A DNA stretch of 64,000 bases, taken from assembly GCF_958450345.1 (NCBI RefSeq), contig NC_088783.1, forward strand, positions 19,657,701 through 19,721,700. The letters are read 5' to 3'. The notes under the pieces were generated by a model. That model saw only the letters and a list, made by a program, of their open reading frames with translations, did not search any database and had not been told where the DNA came from. The position numbers and the translations under genes are program-made. Source of the DNA: Calliphora vicina (Eukaryota > Arthropoda > Insecta > Diptera > Calliphoridae). Shown piece after piece: positions 44,212 to 56,299 of this stretch. How positions within the stretch are numbered: position 1 is the stretch's first letter; every line of letters begins with the position of its first letter.

Positions 44212-44704
44212 TGACAATGATAACCGGACACTACACATTTGGCAACCATGCGAGGAGACTTAGCCTGATCTATAACGATTTATGTAGAAGTTTTCAAAAT
44301 GAAGAGAGTTGGTGAGACCATTTTTTATCATCTTTGTCATTTTCCATCATTAGATCAGTCCTTAAAAGACTTTCTGAGCTTTCGCGCATAAAGCTAGTGT
44401 GCAGCAATTGGTTTATCAGGAATAGCAATTGGGTAATCAGGACAGTCACAGGAATCTCCACGGAGAGTCCTGATATCCGTCAATTGATTGGTGCTTAATA
44501 ATATTCTCCTCTCCTCACTTTTTTGGGACTCCTTCCTCTTCTACTTCTTCATTACATCTGACTGTCCCCTTCTCTTTTCATTTCCATTTGTCCCTCTTTT
44601 CTATGTTTATTTTCAGGTAACACAAAGGGACCTAATTCCTGGACCCAAGTGAGCTGCTATCTTTCCTGTCTCCTCTATGCGGCTGCCTGATAACCTATCC
44701 TAAT
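44212..44704 (+). mobile_element. 5'-truncated LINE 3' end (I/LOA/R1-like)
   Basis: Flanked by TGGTT (44207-44211 and 44705-44709) inside mariner B4. It begins with codons for 'MITGHYTFGNHARRLSLIYN', continuing 'DLCRSFQNEE'. This matches the zinc-binding C-terminal region after RNase H (pattern TGH..…G.HA.R…ND.CRSC..EE). A frameshift and a Cys change damage it. The 3' UTR has 'AACACAAAGGGACCTAATTC' and ends in 'AACCTATCCTAAT', an (AACCT)-like tail seen in some fly LINEs. Confidence 0.75.
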
Positions 44705-44905
44705 TGGTTGGGAAGTTTTGCCTCACCCACTTTAAAGACCATACCCTGCCCCTTCCGACTACTAAATGTTTCGATGGATGCAGAACGCTCTCTCTGGAAA
44801 AGCATATCCGATTTTGGCTTGATTCGTTCTTTGGCTCAAAATATGATCAGTTATTTTGGTTCGGAATCCATATGTTGCCAGAAAGGTTGGAAAAGTTTAC
44901 AGCTA

Positions 44906-45140
44906 CACAGAGAAAACAGATTCGTGATATCAACCAAATCGAATGATTTTACCTTAGTAACCGAATTTTACAGTTGTGGTTACAGAATTTTAGAAGTGAT
45001 AGTAGAGTTTGGTTGCTTCAACCGAAATTCTTCTTTATCAACTAACTTTCTGTTGATAGAATCGAAAAATTATATGTGTGCAACCGAATCAATCGATTGG
45101 CAACATATTCGGTTGCTATCATGAATCTGTTTTCTCTGTG
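44906..45140. mobile_element. 235-bp TA-flanked MITE (CACAGAGAAAAC family), complete
   Basis: The ends CACAGAGAAAACAGATTC(G/A)TGAT are inverted with one mismatch over 23 bp. TA is duplicated at 44904-44905 and 45141-45142. The uninterrupted mariner sequence AGCTAACAATGG confirms the insertion point. The interior has several small CAACCGAA / TTCGGTTG inverted pairs. A second copy lies at 33703-33930. TA duplication points to the Tc1/mariner superfamily. Confidence 0.88.
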
Positions 45141-45289
45141 TAACAATGGCTAATAATTTGAATAAATGTTTTAAAAAAAAAGCTAAAAGTTAGAAAAATC
45201 CCGCATTTTTAAGCCATACACAATAGTAATTTACCTAAAAATTGACCCAAAAAATTTTATATTTTATTAAGTTAAATCAAAAATATTGG

Positions 45290-46260
45290 CATATTACTTG
45301 GTATTTATAAATTTATCAACTTTTTCCAAAAATCCTCCCATTAAAGATTTTATTGTGACTTCCGTTACATTTTTAATCGAGGTGGTCCACTTACGCTTAA
45401 AATCGGACATATCCTGGAATACCTTTTCTGTGTTCTTTAATTCTTTTTTTACAAAAGCCCAATAACTTTACTCGGACCGAAGTTCTAGACAGTTGGATAG
45501 ATTAGCCTCCCGTGTTATTGTTGGAGTACCACTCAAGAGCCTTTTTTCCATAGTGACATGATGCCAAATCGTGGCAGAAATATGAAGGCACTCTGTCCTG
45601 GTTTAAGAAATGTAAAATGCGTTTTTGCAGAGACTCCTTAATATATATTTTTGTGTTTATTGTGCCTGATGTCACAAATAATTGGATTTTCTTCATTTGC
45701 CAAAACTGAAAATGGCTTTCCGCCCAAGAAACTTCTTGGAGAATTTTGTTTGTTTTTTGTTCGGTATTGTTCTTGAGCATCCATTGACCAGGAACTTGTT
45801 AAAAGTCTGCCAGTCCATAAGTTTCATCATCCATCACACAACAGGTATATTTTTTTGGTAGAATTTTACTTCATTTTTTTCACTCGTTATTTTGCTTCTC
45901 TGTTTGTTACCGAATTGGGATCTGAAACTTTCTGAACTTTATACGTCTTGAACCCAGTATCAGCTTTGGCTCTGTGCCCAAAACAATCAGGGCATTTAAC
46001 TTTACGAGCTGCTTTTCTGATAGGTGCCTTTCGAAAGAGTTGTTCGACTTCTTTGGCCTCACCAATATCTGTTAGACCTTTTTCTTCCTGATCCAGAATC
46101 TTCAAATCTTCCTTATTTTATTTAATCTTTTGAAACAGTGTGACGATGAACCCTAAAATTGTTTCTACTTTTTGGAAAGCCCATATTGTTTTTTTTTGAA
46201 AAGTTTTAATTATTTTTCACGTACTGTTTTTGGGTAAAATAACAGTTGAAAACTAACGAT
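45290..46260 (-). mobile_element. Diverged DD37E-like Tc1/mariner relic, copy 3
   Basis: Minus-strand frames read 'VKCPDCFGHRAKADTGFKTY', 'VQKVSDPNSVTN' (46105-45887) and 'TINTKIYIKESLQKRILHFL', 'CHDLASCHYGKKALEWYSNN' (45780-45502). These align to residues 90-125 and 208-256 of the intact transposase at 32032-33039. The level of difference suggests another subfamily. The TIRs are not visible and a stop interrupts the first-Asp block ('MDDETYGLADF' region near 45800-45835). Confidence 0.8.
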
Positions 46261-46379
46261 TTAAGAAAGACAATTTGACATATTTTTAAAAGCTAAAGTA
46301 TTTAAAAAAATAATAATTTGTTCGACCAAGGATAAGTTTTGGCTGGAATAGTGTATATAAGTTTTTTTTTTTGACTCAC

Positions 46380-46470
46380 TATTTGTGTTAGAAATTTTAA
46401 TCAAATCAGTTCAGCAGTTACGTTCTGATAGACGAACAAACTTACAAAGACATTTATTTTTAATATCCAA
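46380..46470. repeat. R5-like repeat end
   Basis: 'CAAATCAGTTCAGCAGTTAC' followed by 'ACGAACAAACTTACAAAGAC' resembles the right portion of R5 at 20940-20990. A truncated piece. Confidence 0.4.
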
Positions 46471-46485
46471 TATAGATCTGTGGAC

Positions 46486-46724
46486 TTTTGACAAAAGAAC
46501 TTAAGTGGAATTTTCAAATTTTTCAGGAGAGCGTAAAAACTGTTGAATTGATCGATAATTATTTTATTATTTGCCTTGAAAGAACTTTATTATTTGTCTC
46601 AAAGAATAATACAAAGCTTTCGAAATTCTTTAAAGACAAATAGTAAAATAATGATCGGTCAATTCAACAGTTTTTACGATCTCCTGAATAATTTGAAAAT
46701 TCCACTTAAGTTGTTTTGTCAAAA
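46486..46724. mobile_element. 239-bp hairpin element with ~88-bp arms
   Basis: 46486-46573 and 46638-46724 are inverted copies with few mismatches (for example CTTAAGTGGAATTTTCAAAT and GTAAAAACTGTTGAATTGA are conserved on both arms). The loop is about 64 bp. The 62-codon frame at 46576-46764 is an arm shadow. A foldback MITE is likely, since such long arms rarely arise otherwise. No target duplication is clear. Confidence 0.75.
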
Positions 46725-46730
46725 TTCCAT

Positions 46731-48306
46731 ATATTATATGGATATGAAAATAAATTACAAATAAGTTGAACATTCTATGAAAAATATTTTAATTTTTATG
46801 CTAGTTTTTATGTCATAAAATAAAATGCTAAAGTGTTATCTATCATTACACCTGCAAATCCCTTTAAAAATATTTCAACAATTTTATCTCTATCTTTTGA
46901 AAAAAACTAAAACGGAAAACACATAAAAAGAATAACAACAAAGTATTTAGTATATTATGTACTATCATTTAGACAAAATCTAAACAAATACTCAAAACAT
47001 AAAAAACAAATACTCAAACATACATACATATGTATGTATATAAAGACTAAGCATCTAGTTCAATATCATGTTACTTTCCTCTAACTCTCTATTTGTATTG
47101 GCAACTGGATTTTATGTCATACAGATAATTGTGATGCAAGTGTAAAATTGTTGTAGGAACCTGCAACATAATACAAACAACAACACACTACAACAAATAT
47201 GAATAACATTCTGGACATGACAACACTCATGCTCCTACTGCTCTACTTGTGCCCCCATAAATTTATCAAATATTTATACTTATATGTCTGTCCTTTACGT
47301 CCGTCTATCTCTATGAATATTTATACATCCGCTAGTTGACAAATCCCTACAAACACTTACTCTCATTCTCTCATATATTTGATGAAAATTCATGTAACAT
47401 GGAGTGATTACCGGAAGCTGTACTGATTAGAAAACAGAAAACTATTTTGGAGCTCAGATTGCATGTTGTTGTTTAGTAAAATAGAAGAAAAATAAATAAA
47501 ATATTTTAAAAAAAATTTAAAAAAAAGAAAAATATTTTACATGTTTTGTAAAAATTGTAAAATATCAATACATTTACACACTCACAAAGGGTGTTAAATT
47601 GTAGTTTTACTAAAATATTCAAATAAAAATGAGAGAAATATTTATTCAACATCATTTGATTTTATGCATATGTACATAGTTATTAGTTTGATGTGTGGAC
47701 GTTGTCCATAATGTAGTTAGAAAATCGTAAATATAAATTTTTTAAATAAACAAGATTAAATATTAAAAAATTCCAAATGTTTAAGAAGTGTAGAACACAT
47801 GTATTTGTTAAATAACACTTTTTAATACACTGGAATGAATATTGCTTTTTACAATTACATATAACTATCAAAATCACCAGATAGATAAGCCATTTTTTTA
47901 ATTAGAATAATTGTGAAATACTTTTTGTTTCCTTCCGGGGTAAACTTAGTCCGTCAGGTTCTTCAAAGGTATGTAAATCTACCTTACCACAAATCTGCCT
48001 TGTATCTTCAGGATACAATTGGGCTTTTATCAAACATATTACTAGGGCTATGCTACGGAGACTATTAACTCTCAATCGGAAAACTACGGTTAATATGCAA
48101 AGATTAAAAAACCGGCTATCGGTTGACTAACGACTTGCAGATTTAATCCGATGAAATATTTTGCGGCTCTCAATTGATTACTACGGTTTATTGCTAATTA
48201 ACACAATCCCTTGAGATCAATGGATTTTTTTGAGGGCATATTAACTAAGCCTGCAATCAGAAGAAAGAAATTGTCTCAATCAGGTAACTACAATATATGT
48301 AAACTA
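46731..48306. other. Unique AT-rich stretch
   Basis: Nothing recognised. A (CATA)n palindromic microsatellite lies near 47019-47042. Confidence 0.45.
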
Positions 48307-49262
48307 TTGGGTGTATAACTTAAAAATGTGGGATTATTTTAAAATTTTTAGCTTTAATTTTGAAACATTTGTACAAATAAATTTAGTCAAAGTATTGGCC
48401 ATTGTTAGCTATGCTTTTTCCACATTTCTGGCCACATATGGATTCCGAGCCAAAATAATTGCTTATCTTTTGAGGCCAAGAACGAATCAAGCCAATATCT
48501 GATACTCTGTTCTGAAGTGAAGCGTATCCCAGAGGGAGCGTTTTACAACGATCGAAACAAATTGTAGTCGAACGGGGAATGGTCTGAACTATAAAGCAGG
48601 AGAGGCAAAACTTCGCAACCATTTCATTCTAAATTCTTTTTACCGGGTATTGCAACATGTGTTGTCCTGATGGAATATTACGGTTTAATGCCTAGCCACA
48701 TATTCCGGGCATTATTCGGCTTCAAAATAATCAGTTGTGTTCGGTACAGGTTCTCTGTAATGGTCTGGTCAGATTTCAGCAGCTTATAATATATAGGACC
48801 CTCTTGCTCCCACCAAATACAGATAATTACCTTAGCGCCATGGATATTTACGATCTCTTATGCACCAGGTTATCGTTACGGATCCATTTTTCATCGCAAG
48901 TAATGATTCGAAAAATGATTTTCCTTTATAGCGTTCAAGCATCATTTCCCTGCTTTGGATGAATCCTGTTAAAGTTTTGAAATTTCTTCTTGAGTAGCTC
49001 CCAATGATTTTGCACACTCTTGTTGAGTTTTCTACAAACTTTATTGGGTGGCTTGGGCGATCGTAGTCTTCGGTGTCAAAATCACCACTTCTGAACCGCA
49101 TAAACCATATCTCGCACATTAACATCGATGGAACACATTCACCATAAGCTTCAGTGTGCTTCAGCGGCACTTTTTTCAATTAAAGAAGTAAAGCCAAGCT
49201 TCCCGCATATGACGCTTTGTTGGTACAAAATTCGACATTTTCGAAGCAAATAAAAACTTTGT
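48307..49262 (-). mobile_element. DD34D mariner copy B5
   Basis: A 3' TIR 'TTGGGTGTATAACTTAAAAA' follows TA at 48305-48306; the opposite TIR is missing. The minus-strand reading gives the C-terminus 'CGKSIANNGQYFD' at 48383-48425. It also gives the N-terminal 'AYGECVPSMLMCEIWFMRFR', continuing 'SGDFDTEDYDRP', near 49150-49060. Several frameshifts separate them. This copy preserves the natural C-terminal end (…NNGQYFD) and is useful for rebuilding family boundaries by alignment. Confidence 0.85.
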
Positions 49263-49489
49263 TAAGTTATAAATTCTGTTAAGCTTCTTATTACTGAAGA
49301 ATCTCGTTTACATTTGTGGATTTTAATTTGCAATAGCTTGGTCGAAAATACTACCGGATTTTGGCAAAGTTTAAAATTGTTGTCTTGTATAAATCCAACA
49401 ACTTAAAAATAATATCATTTAAATCTTAATATTTGCTCTGTCACTTCTTGCTTATTTGTGTTCTTTACAAGAAGGTACTTCATTGATTT

Positions 49490-50100
49490 AGCAATTTCAA
49501 TCTATCTTCTAACGAAAATTATCTTGACATTAAGCTGTAGGCTTCATTCTATTAGAGTATAGCCTTTGCATATCGGCAGACTTTGTTTCAGAGGTATCTT
49601 CTTCAAATGAATTTCCTTGCATTTGGATCTTACCAAAATGTCATCTTTAATAGTGGACCATTAATGCAGTCCATTAATTTGGTAAAATAAGTTGAGGATA
49701 GTGAAGATAGGCATTGAATTTTGTTGTTCCTATATCGTAAATGAGAGCAAAGATATCGGCATCATCTAAAGAACGAATTTCATTGCGAATCACTAGCCAT
49801 TCAGCCTCAAAAGGATGACCATTTGTCGGAATTAAGTTCCTCAATTTCATTATAAAACATTAAATTTTAGTATCGATAGAAGAGCAATACAACTCATAAT
49901 AAGACGATGATTCAATGTAAAATCGATAAGAACTTTTGCCCTTTCCAGCACTCGGTGGAGAAGTTTCAAGATAGACCTTTAAAAACCGGTCTATACCTAA
50001 GAGATAGGCTGACTTCATAAACGCATTTTGCAAAGCAACACAGCAATGCATAGTGTTCATAAACGCAATAGATTTTGTTGTGGCAATGTCGCAAGTTCAT
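49490..50100 (-). other. Coding-like degraded segment of unknown origin
   Basis: Two minus-strand frames adjoin: 50060-49860 (66 codons, containing 'LETSPPSAGKGKSSYRFYIE') and 49855-49677 (about 57 codons, containing 'FEAEWLVIRNEIRSLDDADI', continuing 'FALIYDIGTTKF'). The residue mix is less A/T-driven than the chance frames elsewhere, with charged and aromatic residues well spread. I do not recognise the family. It could be a pseudogene or transposon part. Confidence 0.25.
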
Positions 50101-52633
50101 TATTGTATGGCAATGCTTGTCCATGCGCAGAATCTGTCAAATTTGTGAACTGTTTTTATATATGATTCTTTACAAAACATTTATTATTAGTTTCAAATAA
50201 GAACATTTTCCTACTGGAGGAGACTTTCAACAAACAAAATGACAGAATCTACGCTATGTCATCTTGATAAGCATCAGAAGTGGTTCTAGAATGCACCTTT
50301 CATCTATGATTAGTATGCACTACTCGTCACCAAAATTTGGAATTCCTAAAGCGTATCCTCATCCGGACAGTGGACAATTTTCCTATGTATTTGATGCATA
50401 CTGCTATACGCGGTTAGCTTATCAGACTTTCTAGAGATCGAAATAAATCGAAAGTTATTACCGAAAGTTCCACAAAAATATATTTTATACGAAATGACAA
50501 ATTGAGTCAAAATTTACCCCCAAACACACATAAGCTATTGGAAGTTATGGTCGAACTTTTTTAGTCCCCTGAAACCCATTGAAGTCCCTCACGGCAGTAT
50601 CCTGAAGACCAACGACATTATAACACACCAAAAATTTAAACCGTCAAGTTCTAATGAAGTCCGGCTATGCAAGGTACTATTTTATACAAAGACGAAATTC
50701 ATCTAAAACCATGGTTAGAACCTGAAAATCGTATAAAATATAATATTAATCTTTGTTGAAAGTTTCCCAATAATCATGGATATGTAACTAGTTCCAAAGT
50801 GCCATAGCGTTTATGGACATTGTGAAATCACGTTAAGTCGACGTCATATTAAATAAATCATTTATTTCAAAAACCAGTCAAGCGACAAAAAATTCAAAAT
50901 TGAATTATTGGGAGATTACAGTTTTGTAATGGTAAATGCATCGTTTAATGAAAACAAAAATTAAATTCTGTCACCTATTGTAGTAAGCAAAGCCGAGAAA
51001 TCCGTGTTTAGTGCAGAAAGAAGTCAAGTGATAGCGCTTCAGTGTTTTCTGCCTATGCAATACTAGGCCCTAATATAGTTTTAAGTTGCTAGGAAGTTCC
51101 AAAAAGTTTCAAGAGTCTCATTAGCCAGAGAAACACTTTCGGTACGAGCAACTTGTTAATAACTTGGTAGGCTGCTTATACAAATCACTATTTCGCTGAT
51201 TTTTCTATCAAATTTACAATTTTCTACTTAAATTCCATACAGATTTAAAAACCTTGACAAAAAAGCTAAACATTTTACAAAAAAAACATAAAATCAATAT
51301 AGCAAAAATATCTAACTAAAAATATTTGCCAGTTGAAGGTTTTTTTTTGCTATTTTCCATTTTGTTGTGAGAAGGATTAAATAGCACAAAGTGGAACCAC
51401 TTTAGCGGAAACATAGTAAATAAATGACACCAACATACGACTATATAACTATGCAACAAGAAAAACAACAACACAAAAATATAGAGAAATATAGAAAAAA
51501 TAAAACTAAACTTTAACCATCACTTCTAAACCACTTGCTCGGCTAAACAATGTCATGCAATCAGTTTAATGTAAAACTAAAAAACAAACGAAAATAAAAT
51601 TTCAAGAGGAGAGTTAAAAAACTTTTGGAAAAAAGAGTTGTAACAATTAAAAAAGTAGCTGCAACAAACTATAGAGCCTGCATGGATAGGAAAAGGAGGA
51701 GGAGATAGACTAACATGTCACATATAAAGTGATGAGCACACCACTGGATATGTTGATGGGTTGAAAGTGATGCGGAGCATGTGAAGGATGATGCCACTGT
51801 TGAGCTTCCGAGTGTGAGGCCATGTAAAAACAAAGTACTATACATGTTAGAGGTAAAAGTGACTGACAGTGACAACAAAAACTAACATAAAATGTAGAGA
51901 CCAACTACTAAAACTTCAACGACAATGGCACTAAAACTACAGCAGAAACAACATCACAATAATGATTTTTTGCTTAAAAAACTACAACTGTTCAGTCAGT
52001 ATAAAATAAAAACAAAAAATTAACAAAAACAGAAAAGTTTAGAAATACTTGACATATGAGTCGTATAACGAGTGTTTCCCTCAATATCTCCCGTTAGCCA
52101 CCCCGACCATTGTGTTTAGATTTGTAAAACAACAAAAAAAATAGTTACGGAGTATGATTCCATATAACTCTCGTCTAACAATGTAATAAATTTCATCGAT
52201 AAACTTGTGAAAACTAACAACTACAACAAGAGCAGTAGCAGCAACAAATCTGAAGTTGTTGCTGTTGTTCTGGCATTTTAAACTGAAATTGTTAACGTAA
52301 ATTTATGTTTGGAAAAAAGTGAAAAATGTTTTTAACAATTTTCGCGGACAATTTATATTGGGGATACATTTTCATTCTGTTTTTTTTTTGGGGGAATTTT
52401 AAAAGTTTGCAACACAAACAAAAAACCTTTTGGCCACATGGATTTGGTTTTTTAAAGAAAATTAACTATAAATTCTGAAATTTTGTAAAACTAACAAAAA
52501 AAAGACAGGAAAATGTAGAAATGTGACATATAATTTATATAGTGAAATGTTTTAAAATGGTATGAAAGGCCTAACTGTTACCATATTGCGTACATACTTG
52601 CCTGTAATATTACAGAAGAATATAGATTTTATA
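50101..52633. other. Unique stretch
   Basis: No gene or transposon recognised. CAA-type repeats occur near 51465-51475 and 52215-52245. Minus frames at 51669-51904 overlap each other and look like chance. Confidence 0.45.
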
Positions 52634-53505
52634 TAATAAACGAAAGTTGGATTTTGGCCATTCTCATCCCCAGTTTGGTGAACATTAGTAAAAAAATCAT
52701 CCTGAAAAAATTTTAGGTAAATCGGTTGGGGTTAAGACGTGCCGCAAGCCCTCTGAAGTTTTGAGATGCATTTACAAGAGGAAAAAATGCATTTTTTCAG
52801 TTTTTGTAAAAATTTTGCCATTAAAAAATTACTTTTGCAATTTAATTTGAAAGAATCGAAATGTGTACGTAATTGTCGTTCTAATGAGACATAAAAAACA
52901 GAAATTGGTCAAAAAATTTTAAAGTTATTAAAAATTCGCCAGGCCATTAATATGTCTCAGGCAAATAGAACAAGAAATGTAGGAACAAAATTAACATATT
53001 TTGATAAATATTAAAATAAAAGCTCATTTTTACTTATAATATATCCATATTTACTGATATATGAGTTTTTGTCTTCGTAGGATACCGTTAACCTATTCGC
53101 AGGTATGACCAACAAAATAAAATTTTTTTAACGGCAGTTTCAAAACTCCATTTTCAAATTTTTAAAAATTTTGTTAAACAAATTTCAGAATTTGTTGATC
53201 ATCTCATTGAGATTTATTGAGAATATAATAGGGTATAAAAATGTGAAAAAATTATGAAAATATCTCTTATAGTTTTTCCGTACCTGCGATTTAAATTTTG
53301 AAATTTTCGAGAAAAACCAATTATTTGGCAATTTTTATTTCCTTACTCTTATGAATTTTAAGTAAAACCTATTGAGAATATTATAGTCCAGATAATTCTA
53401 AATATACTCTGAAACTTTTACTAAAATCGGAAAACGTTAACCCTTAAATCGTGAAGGTCAAATGTCAAATTTTTCAATATTTGGAATTTCTCTTGGAAAG
53501 ATTTC
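52634..53505. mobile_element. Partial second copy of the foldback element
   Basis: Matches the reverse complement of about 13345-14235: 'TAATAAACGAAAGTTGGATT', 'GTGCCGCAAGCCCTCTGAAG' and 'TCGTGAAGGTCAAATGTCAA' in the same order. The outermost 'TTAGGGTGGCCCT' and the whole opposite arm are missing. It gives independent evidence that the family is mobile. Confidence 0.8.
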
Positions 53506-53574
53506 GAAATGTTGTATATTTTTGGACCGATTTTGATGAAATTTAACAAATTTGATGAAATTTGCAAATGTCTT

Positions 53575-53960
53575 CGAAATATCTATCATTAGATATCCAT
53601 ATTGTCTATGTTAATGTCTTAGTAATCCAGATATAGGTAAAAAATAGAGGTTGGTCTGTGTTTTTCCTCATATCTCAGCCATTTGTGCGCCGATTTTGCT
53701 GATTTTAAATGGAAAACTTCTCGAAAGCATGTCTGACAGAATTATTGAAGATTTGGATCCCGAAGATATCTGAGGTCTTCAGAAAATTGATTTCAACAGA
53801 CAGACGGACATACAGACGGACATGGCTTAATCGACTCCGCTATCTATAAGGATCCAGAATATATATACTTTATAGGGTCGGAAATGAAAAATGTAGAAAT
53901 TACAAACGGAATGACAAACTTATATATACCCTTCTCACGAAGGTGAAGGGTATAAAAAGG
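53575..53960 (+). repeat. R2 dispersed repeat, longest copy
   Basis: Contains 'TATTGTCTATGTTAATGTCT', 'CAGCCATTTGTGCGCCGATT', 'CAGACGGACATGGCTTAATC', 'GATCCAGAATATATATACTT' and ends 'GAAGGTGAAGGGTATAAAAA'. The order is shared with the fragments at 37430, 38811, 43100 and 56300. Non-coding. Confidence 0.75.
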
Positions 53961-53964
53961 GTTG

Positions 53965-54150
53965 TCCGATATTATTGAAGTAAACTTAAAAAGTTCCAAT
54001 TTACATAACCTTTAATCTGTTTATATATTGCGTTTTAATCGGCTCTGTAGTTTCGGAGTTATAATAACAAATTGAAGAAAAAATATATTTTTTACGTGAA
54101 CATTTTTGTATTTTAAAAAACTCATGAAAAATCGAAAACGGCAGTTTGTT
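53965..54150 (-). repeat. R4 fragment
   Basis: 'AGTTTCGGAGTTATAATAAC' followed by 'AAATTGAAGAAAAAATATAT' and 'CTCATGAAAAATCGAAAACG' matches one reverse-oriented R4 unit plus its 'GAAGTAAACTTAAAAAG' flank. Confidence 0.65.
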
Positions 54151-55214
54151 GATTTGAAAGCCATTAATTATGCTACGGGAAAAGAAAAGATAAGAATTTA
54201 AAGAATTAAAAAAATTATAGAAGACTTTTTTCAAAAAATTTTATTTTTAAAATGCAATAAAAGTTTTGTTTATGAATCGTTTTTAATGAAATTTTACACT
54301 TATACAGAAACTTTCTATCCAAATCCAAAAGTGAAAAAGATATTTGTGAATTGTTAATGACAATCCCACAATTCCCAAAAAACTTTCTAAAAATCCCAAA
54401 ATTGGGATTTTTTAGATTTTTTGATTTATTGAAGGCACCAAGCTCGGGGCTATGAAATCCCTTTGCACAATATTGAACAACATATTGGGACACACAAAAC
54501 AGGTCTAAATTTTTTGAAAGCGGCTATGTGATTTGAGAAAATGTTGTCTAAAGTTGAAATTTATATAAAAAATAGGTCTACTTCGGAAGGCTCTGGACCA
54601 CGTAATAATACGAATTTTGATATTATTTTGCTTTTATAATCTTTCATGAAATGTTGTCTTTCAGAAAAATATAAATACACTATTTATCTTTTTCTTATTT
54701 TCTGTATAATTTAAAATTAATGTAAGTACTTTTTTCGTACTATTATTAATACATGTCTTGTTAATTCAAAAAATTATATTTCAAGAAAATCGGGAAAGAA
54801 TTGGATCCGTTATTAGCAAAAAACCAGACCAAGGTAGGTAAATAAAATAAAATTTTACTTTCAAATGCGAACTCGTAAACTATAAGAGATAATATATGGC
54901 TAAAGCAATTTTTGTAGATCTCGTCTAGTAGATTCCATATATATAAAAATCTTTCAAATCGGATCGCAAACAAAAATTTGGTGTTATAAGCCCAAATTCA
55001 AAACTTAAATTTATCAACACCTCCTCTATAGCCACGGGGCAATCGGGCAATTCGTTTAGAAGTTACAGATTTATTTCCACTTTTTTTCAGATCCCCCACT
55101 GTGCGGTGTAGGCTCTGAGATCTTAGGGGCGTTTCTTTAAATTTTAAATAAAAAGCTTAAAATAGAATTGGATGTCGAAATCTTTATTATAACCCAAAAG
55201 AACAATCTCTGACA
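54151..55214. other. Unique AT-rich stretch
   Basis: Nothing recognised. A short palindrome AAATCCCAAAATTGGGATTT lies near 54393-54412. Confidence 0.4.
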
Positions 55215-56200
55215 TGTATGAGCTGGGCATCACCTTCTTTTGTTTCCTTGCAGTTTCCAGTCTATGGCAGTTCCAGTGATGTCGTTAATCTGCCTTCTGT
55301 GACCGATCCAACGATATTTTCAATGGACAGGATTTGTTGACTTGCTCTTTCCCAGAGCGTATGATTAGGTATGGTTCTCGGCCATAATACAGGATCTTGC
55401 GAAGATTGCGGTTCGCGAATACTTGTATTTTTCGTATATCACGAGTGGAAGCGTTCCTAGTTTCGCAGCCGTACAGAAGAGGAAAGTTTTACATTGGCAT
55501 TGAAGATTGCAATTTTTGTACGCAGAGATAAAGAGGGTGATTTCCAAATAGGTTTTAGGTTGTCATATATTTGACGTGCGTAGATATAATGCTCCCAAGA
55601 TAGACTTGGTTGACTTCTCTTCTCTTTCGCTTGCATCAATTGCAAATAAATCACGGGTGGTTGCATTAATAAGTAAAGATTTTGTCTTCATGACATTTAT
55701 TTTCAAACCTGCTGATTCCACTGCCAGCGTTAGGCTTCGTAACTTCGCCGCGATATCTGAGAAGCAGACAATAATATAACCAGTAGACAAATATCGTGTG
55801 CATAATCAAGATCGTTGAGGGGACTCTGCAATCCCCACACTATCCCCTTGCCGTAATCAAAGGCTCTTCCAAGGATCGTGTCCAAATGTGGTGATAGGAC
55901 ACATCCCTGTCGGACACAAATGCCAACTCTCACCGTTTCACTCAGCAATTTACCCTGTTTTATCCTACAAGAGTCATTACGGTATAGGCTTTTTATAAGG
56001 CCTATGAGTTTGAGAGGTATTCTCCTACATGCAAATGAACTCCAAATCACTTGGTGGTTTAGTTTATCGAATGGCTTCTCGAAGCCTATGAAACATAGAC
56101 ACAGTGGTGAGCAACACTCTACAGATTGTTCCACAATAACACGTAGGCTGTTCGTATGGGACTTATGGGCTTGTTCCAGCTTGTTCCTGCCTTAAAATTG
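55215..56200 (-). pseudogene. RTE-like LINE reverse-transcriptase fragment
   Basis: The minus-strand frame 56134-55730 reads 'FEKPFDKLNHQVIW', then 'VRQGCVLSPHL' (RT motif), then 'DLDYAHDICLL', where the catalytic Y/FADD has decayed to YAHD. The next frame (55790-55563) continues 'SAGLKINVMKTKSLLINAT'; 55666-55457 has 'LSLRTKIAIFNANVK'. Near 55295 to 55270 a WIGH-type C-terminus is readable ('RWIGHRRQINDITGTAIDWK'-like). The order matches RTE-type LINEs and the same family as the 3' ends at 25885-27635 and 61009-61249. Dead. Confidence 0.8.
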
Positions 56201-56299
56201 AAGTTACACAGTCGGCAATTTTTTGGCAATTGCCTTATTAATTACGCATAGCAGAGTAATGCCGTGTTAGTTATTAGGAGTCAAGTTTATAAGTTATTC

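Larger units (their letters stand above)
43364..45223 (+). mobile_element. DD34D mariner copy B4 with two insertions
   Basis: The left TIR 'TTGGGCGTATGAC' (after TA 43362-43363) and a right end 'TCCCGCATTTTTAAGCCATA' (before TA 45224-45225) bound it. Transposase pieces read at 43498-44200 and 44705-44905, with frameshifts. The segment near 43560-43660 gives 'KAYGEYVPSVSTCERWFVRF'. A LINE fragment sits at 44212-44704 and a MITE at 44906-45140, both with clean target duplications. The sequence coding for the second Asp is partly missing. Confidence 0.85.

Noticed and set aside
44212..44704. Solo LTR of a retrovirus-like element
   Set aside because: A 5-bp duplication and a TG start suggested it, but the end is not CA and the sequence encodes a LINE C-terminal zinc-binding region plus 3' UTR.
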